This document shows positions 63,148-64,000 of a stretch of 64,000 bases of DNA, one piece after another. The position numbers and the translations under genes were made by a program. Under the pieces are notes generated by a model. The model was not told the DNA's origin. It did not search any database and saw only the letters and a program-made list of their open reading frames with translations. Every line of letters begins with the position of its first letter. Position 1 is the first letter of the stretch. Source of the stretch: Roseicyclus sp. (GTDB taxonomy: Bacteria; Pseudomonadota; Alphaproteobacteria; Rhodobacterales; Rhodobacteraceae); contig JAGYJU010000020.1 in NCBI GenBank assembly GCA_018401965.1, positions 62,001-126,000 on the forward strand, in the 5' to 3' direction.

Positions 63148-63593
63148 TTGTAGGGTTTCATGCCGGCGCGCGCCAATTCGTCGGCGCGTTCGTTTTCGGG
63201 ATGACCGGCGTGGCCCTTGACCCATTGCCATGTCACGCGGTGGCGCGCCTGCGCGGTATCGAGCCTGCGCCAGAGGTCTTCGTTCTTGACCGGTTGGCGG
63301 GTCGAGGTTTTCCAGCCGTTGCGCTTCCAGCCATGGATCCAGCTGGTGACGCCATTTTTCACATAGGCGCTGTCGGTGACGATGGTGATGTCCGACGGGC
63401 GTTCCAGCGCCTCGAGCGCGGCGATGGCGGCCAAAAGCTCCATCCGGTTGTTGGTGGTCTCGGCCGCGCCGCCGTTCAGTTCGCGTTGCTTGACGACCGT
63501 TGCGCCATCCTTGGCCTGCAACAGCGCGCCCCAGCCGCCAGGGCCGGGGTTTCCGGAACAGGCGCCATCGGTATAGGCGAAAAGATCAGGCAT
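63144..63593 (-). CDS. rnhA: Ribonuclease HI
   Basis: A 149-residue endonuclease for RNA in RNA-DNA hybrids. [20 protein letters not shown] has the first Asp, [17 protein letters not shown] the Glu, [20 protein letters not shown] the next Asp, and [20 protein letters not shown] the His and last Asp. Full length, all catalytic residues present. Confidence 0.97.
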   Translation of the reverse strand: MPDLFAYTDGACSGNPGPGGWGALLQAKDGATVVKQRELNGGAAETTNNRMELLAAIAALEALERPSDITIVTDSAYVKNGVTSWIHGWKRNGWKTSTRQPVKNEDLWRRLDTAQARHRVTWQWVKGHAGHPENERADELARAGMKPYK

Positions 63594-63602
63594 GGGGGGC
63601 TT

Positions 63603-64000
63603 TCATGTCAAAAGGCCCGTGGCGAGGCAGGCGACGACCACGGTGGTCAGCAAAAGCCGCAGCGGCATCCACCAATCGGGGGCCAGGCCCGCGCGGGCGG
63701 CGGTGGCATCGATCGCCAGAAGCGCGAGGAACCCACCGATCAGCATCACGAGGCTGGGGCGCGGATCGGCAAAGGCAGTGAGAAAGACGAAGATCGCGGG
63801 GATCACCGACAGGACGTAGAACAGCGCGGCCTGTCCCGGCGCGGCCTTGGCGGCAAAGCCCCAGATCACGCCCGCCATGAAGCACAGGATCACGATGCCG
63901 TAGATCTGCAACAGGGCGAGGCCGGTGTGATTGGGCGACCAGGCAAAGCCGAGGCTGGCGGTGGCGGGAAAGACCAGGCTGATGGCGCCATAGACAAAGG
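63603..64000 (-). CDS. DUF3429 membrane protein (cut by window edge)
   Basis: At least 132 residues are seen, with the N-terminus outside the window. Helices include GAISLVFPATASLGFAW, YGIVILCFMAGVIWGFAAK and PSLVMLIGGFLALLAIDATA, ending WWMPLRLLLTTVVVACLATG. The set matches DUF3429 (TMEM69-like). Function unknown. It lies 9 bp upstream of rnhA. Confidence 0.8.
   Translation of the reverse strand, partial: FVYGAISLVFPATASLGFAWSPNHTGLALLQIYGIVILCFMAGVIWGFAAKAAPGQAALFYVLSVIPAIFVFLTAFADPRPSLVMLIGGFLALLAIDATAARAGLAPDWWMPLRLLLTTVVVACLATGLLT

Noticed and set aside
1..64000. tRNA, rRNA, CRISPR arrays, prophage or defence islands
   Set aside because: I looked for spaced direct repeats, cloverleaf ends and typical defence genes and saw none. 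A covariance-model scan could still find small RNAs that I cannot see.

Overview
This window is a gene-dense, high-GC stretch of an alphaproteobacterial chromosome, almost certainly from the order Rhodobacterales (Rhodobacter, Paracoccus or Roseobacter relatives). The evidence is the gene set and order: the ccoNOQP / ccoGHIS cytochrome cbb3 clusters next to fnrL and an FNR-controlled hemN, etfQO-TPR-ispE convergent with ispB, lysA followed by a DUF4175/TIGR02302 protein, mcl1 of the ethylmalonyl-CoA pathway, phaA-phaB and yejABEF. No RNA gene, CRISPR array or prophage was seen. One insertion sequence is present.

Layout. 0-5.4 kb: start of leuC, a thiamine-diphosphate enzyme, an FMN reductase, a divergent FAD-oxidase / MnmD pair resembling a split MnmC, and an EamA exporter. 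5.4-18.2 kb: a micro-oxic respiration island with ccoSIHG, a lone pilin-like gene, ccoPQON, a universal stress protein, a transglutaminase-like gene, fnrL and hemN, with four FNR-box-like palindromes placed at the expected promoters. 18.2-24.1 kb: the YejABEF peptide ABC importer. 24.3-28.9 kb: a membrane cytochrome c, pheA, a LysR regulator with an SbtA-type bicarbonate transporter, and AzlCD. 28.9-34.8 kb: mobA, a mobA-linked unknown gene, a membrane protein, greA, a tiny lipoprotein, argH, a TlpA thioredoxin and tag. 34.9-36.1 kb: an ISAs1-family element with a perfect 10-bp target duplication, inserted into the 5' end of an EAL-domain gene. 37-39.3 kb: phaA, phaB and a 39-residue small protein. 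39.4-48.9 kb: DUF465, trmN6-like, DUF2007, ispB, ispE, TPR protein, etfQO, DUF2834, quinone oxidoreductase and lysA. 49-56.2 kb: DUF4175, zinc-ribbon protein, ftsE-ftsX-plsC, a PNPOx-fold protein and rlmJ. 56.3-64 kb: CIA30-accA, mcl1, a PatB-type C-S lyase, def, a degenerate def paralogue, fmt, two small membrane proteins, rnhA and a DUF3429 protein cut by the window edge.

How it works together. The respiratory island builds and matures a cbb3 oxidase (structural subunits, copper import, assembly factors) under FnrL, with oxygen-independent haem synthesis controlled from the same FNR box that lies upstream of fnrL. PhaA/PhaB make polyhydroxybutyrate precursors, and Mcl1 points to acetyl-CoA assimilation through the ethylmalonyl-CoA pathway. 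ETF-QO and the long-chain prenyl synthase IspB feed the ubiquinone-linked respiratory chain.

An important caveat is that nine genes (ccoG, a transglutaminase-like gene, pheA, a membrane protein, argH, ispE, a TPR gene, a quinone oxidoreductase gene and a TRIC-family gene) each carry one single-base shift, or two in the TPR gene. Each is otherwise intact on both sides of the break, several breaks sit in short G/C runs, and ispE is normally essential. The simplest reading is uncorrected sequencing error rather than gene decay. Coordinates for these genes span both halves.
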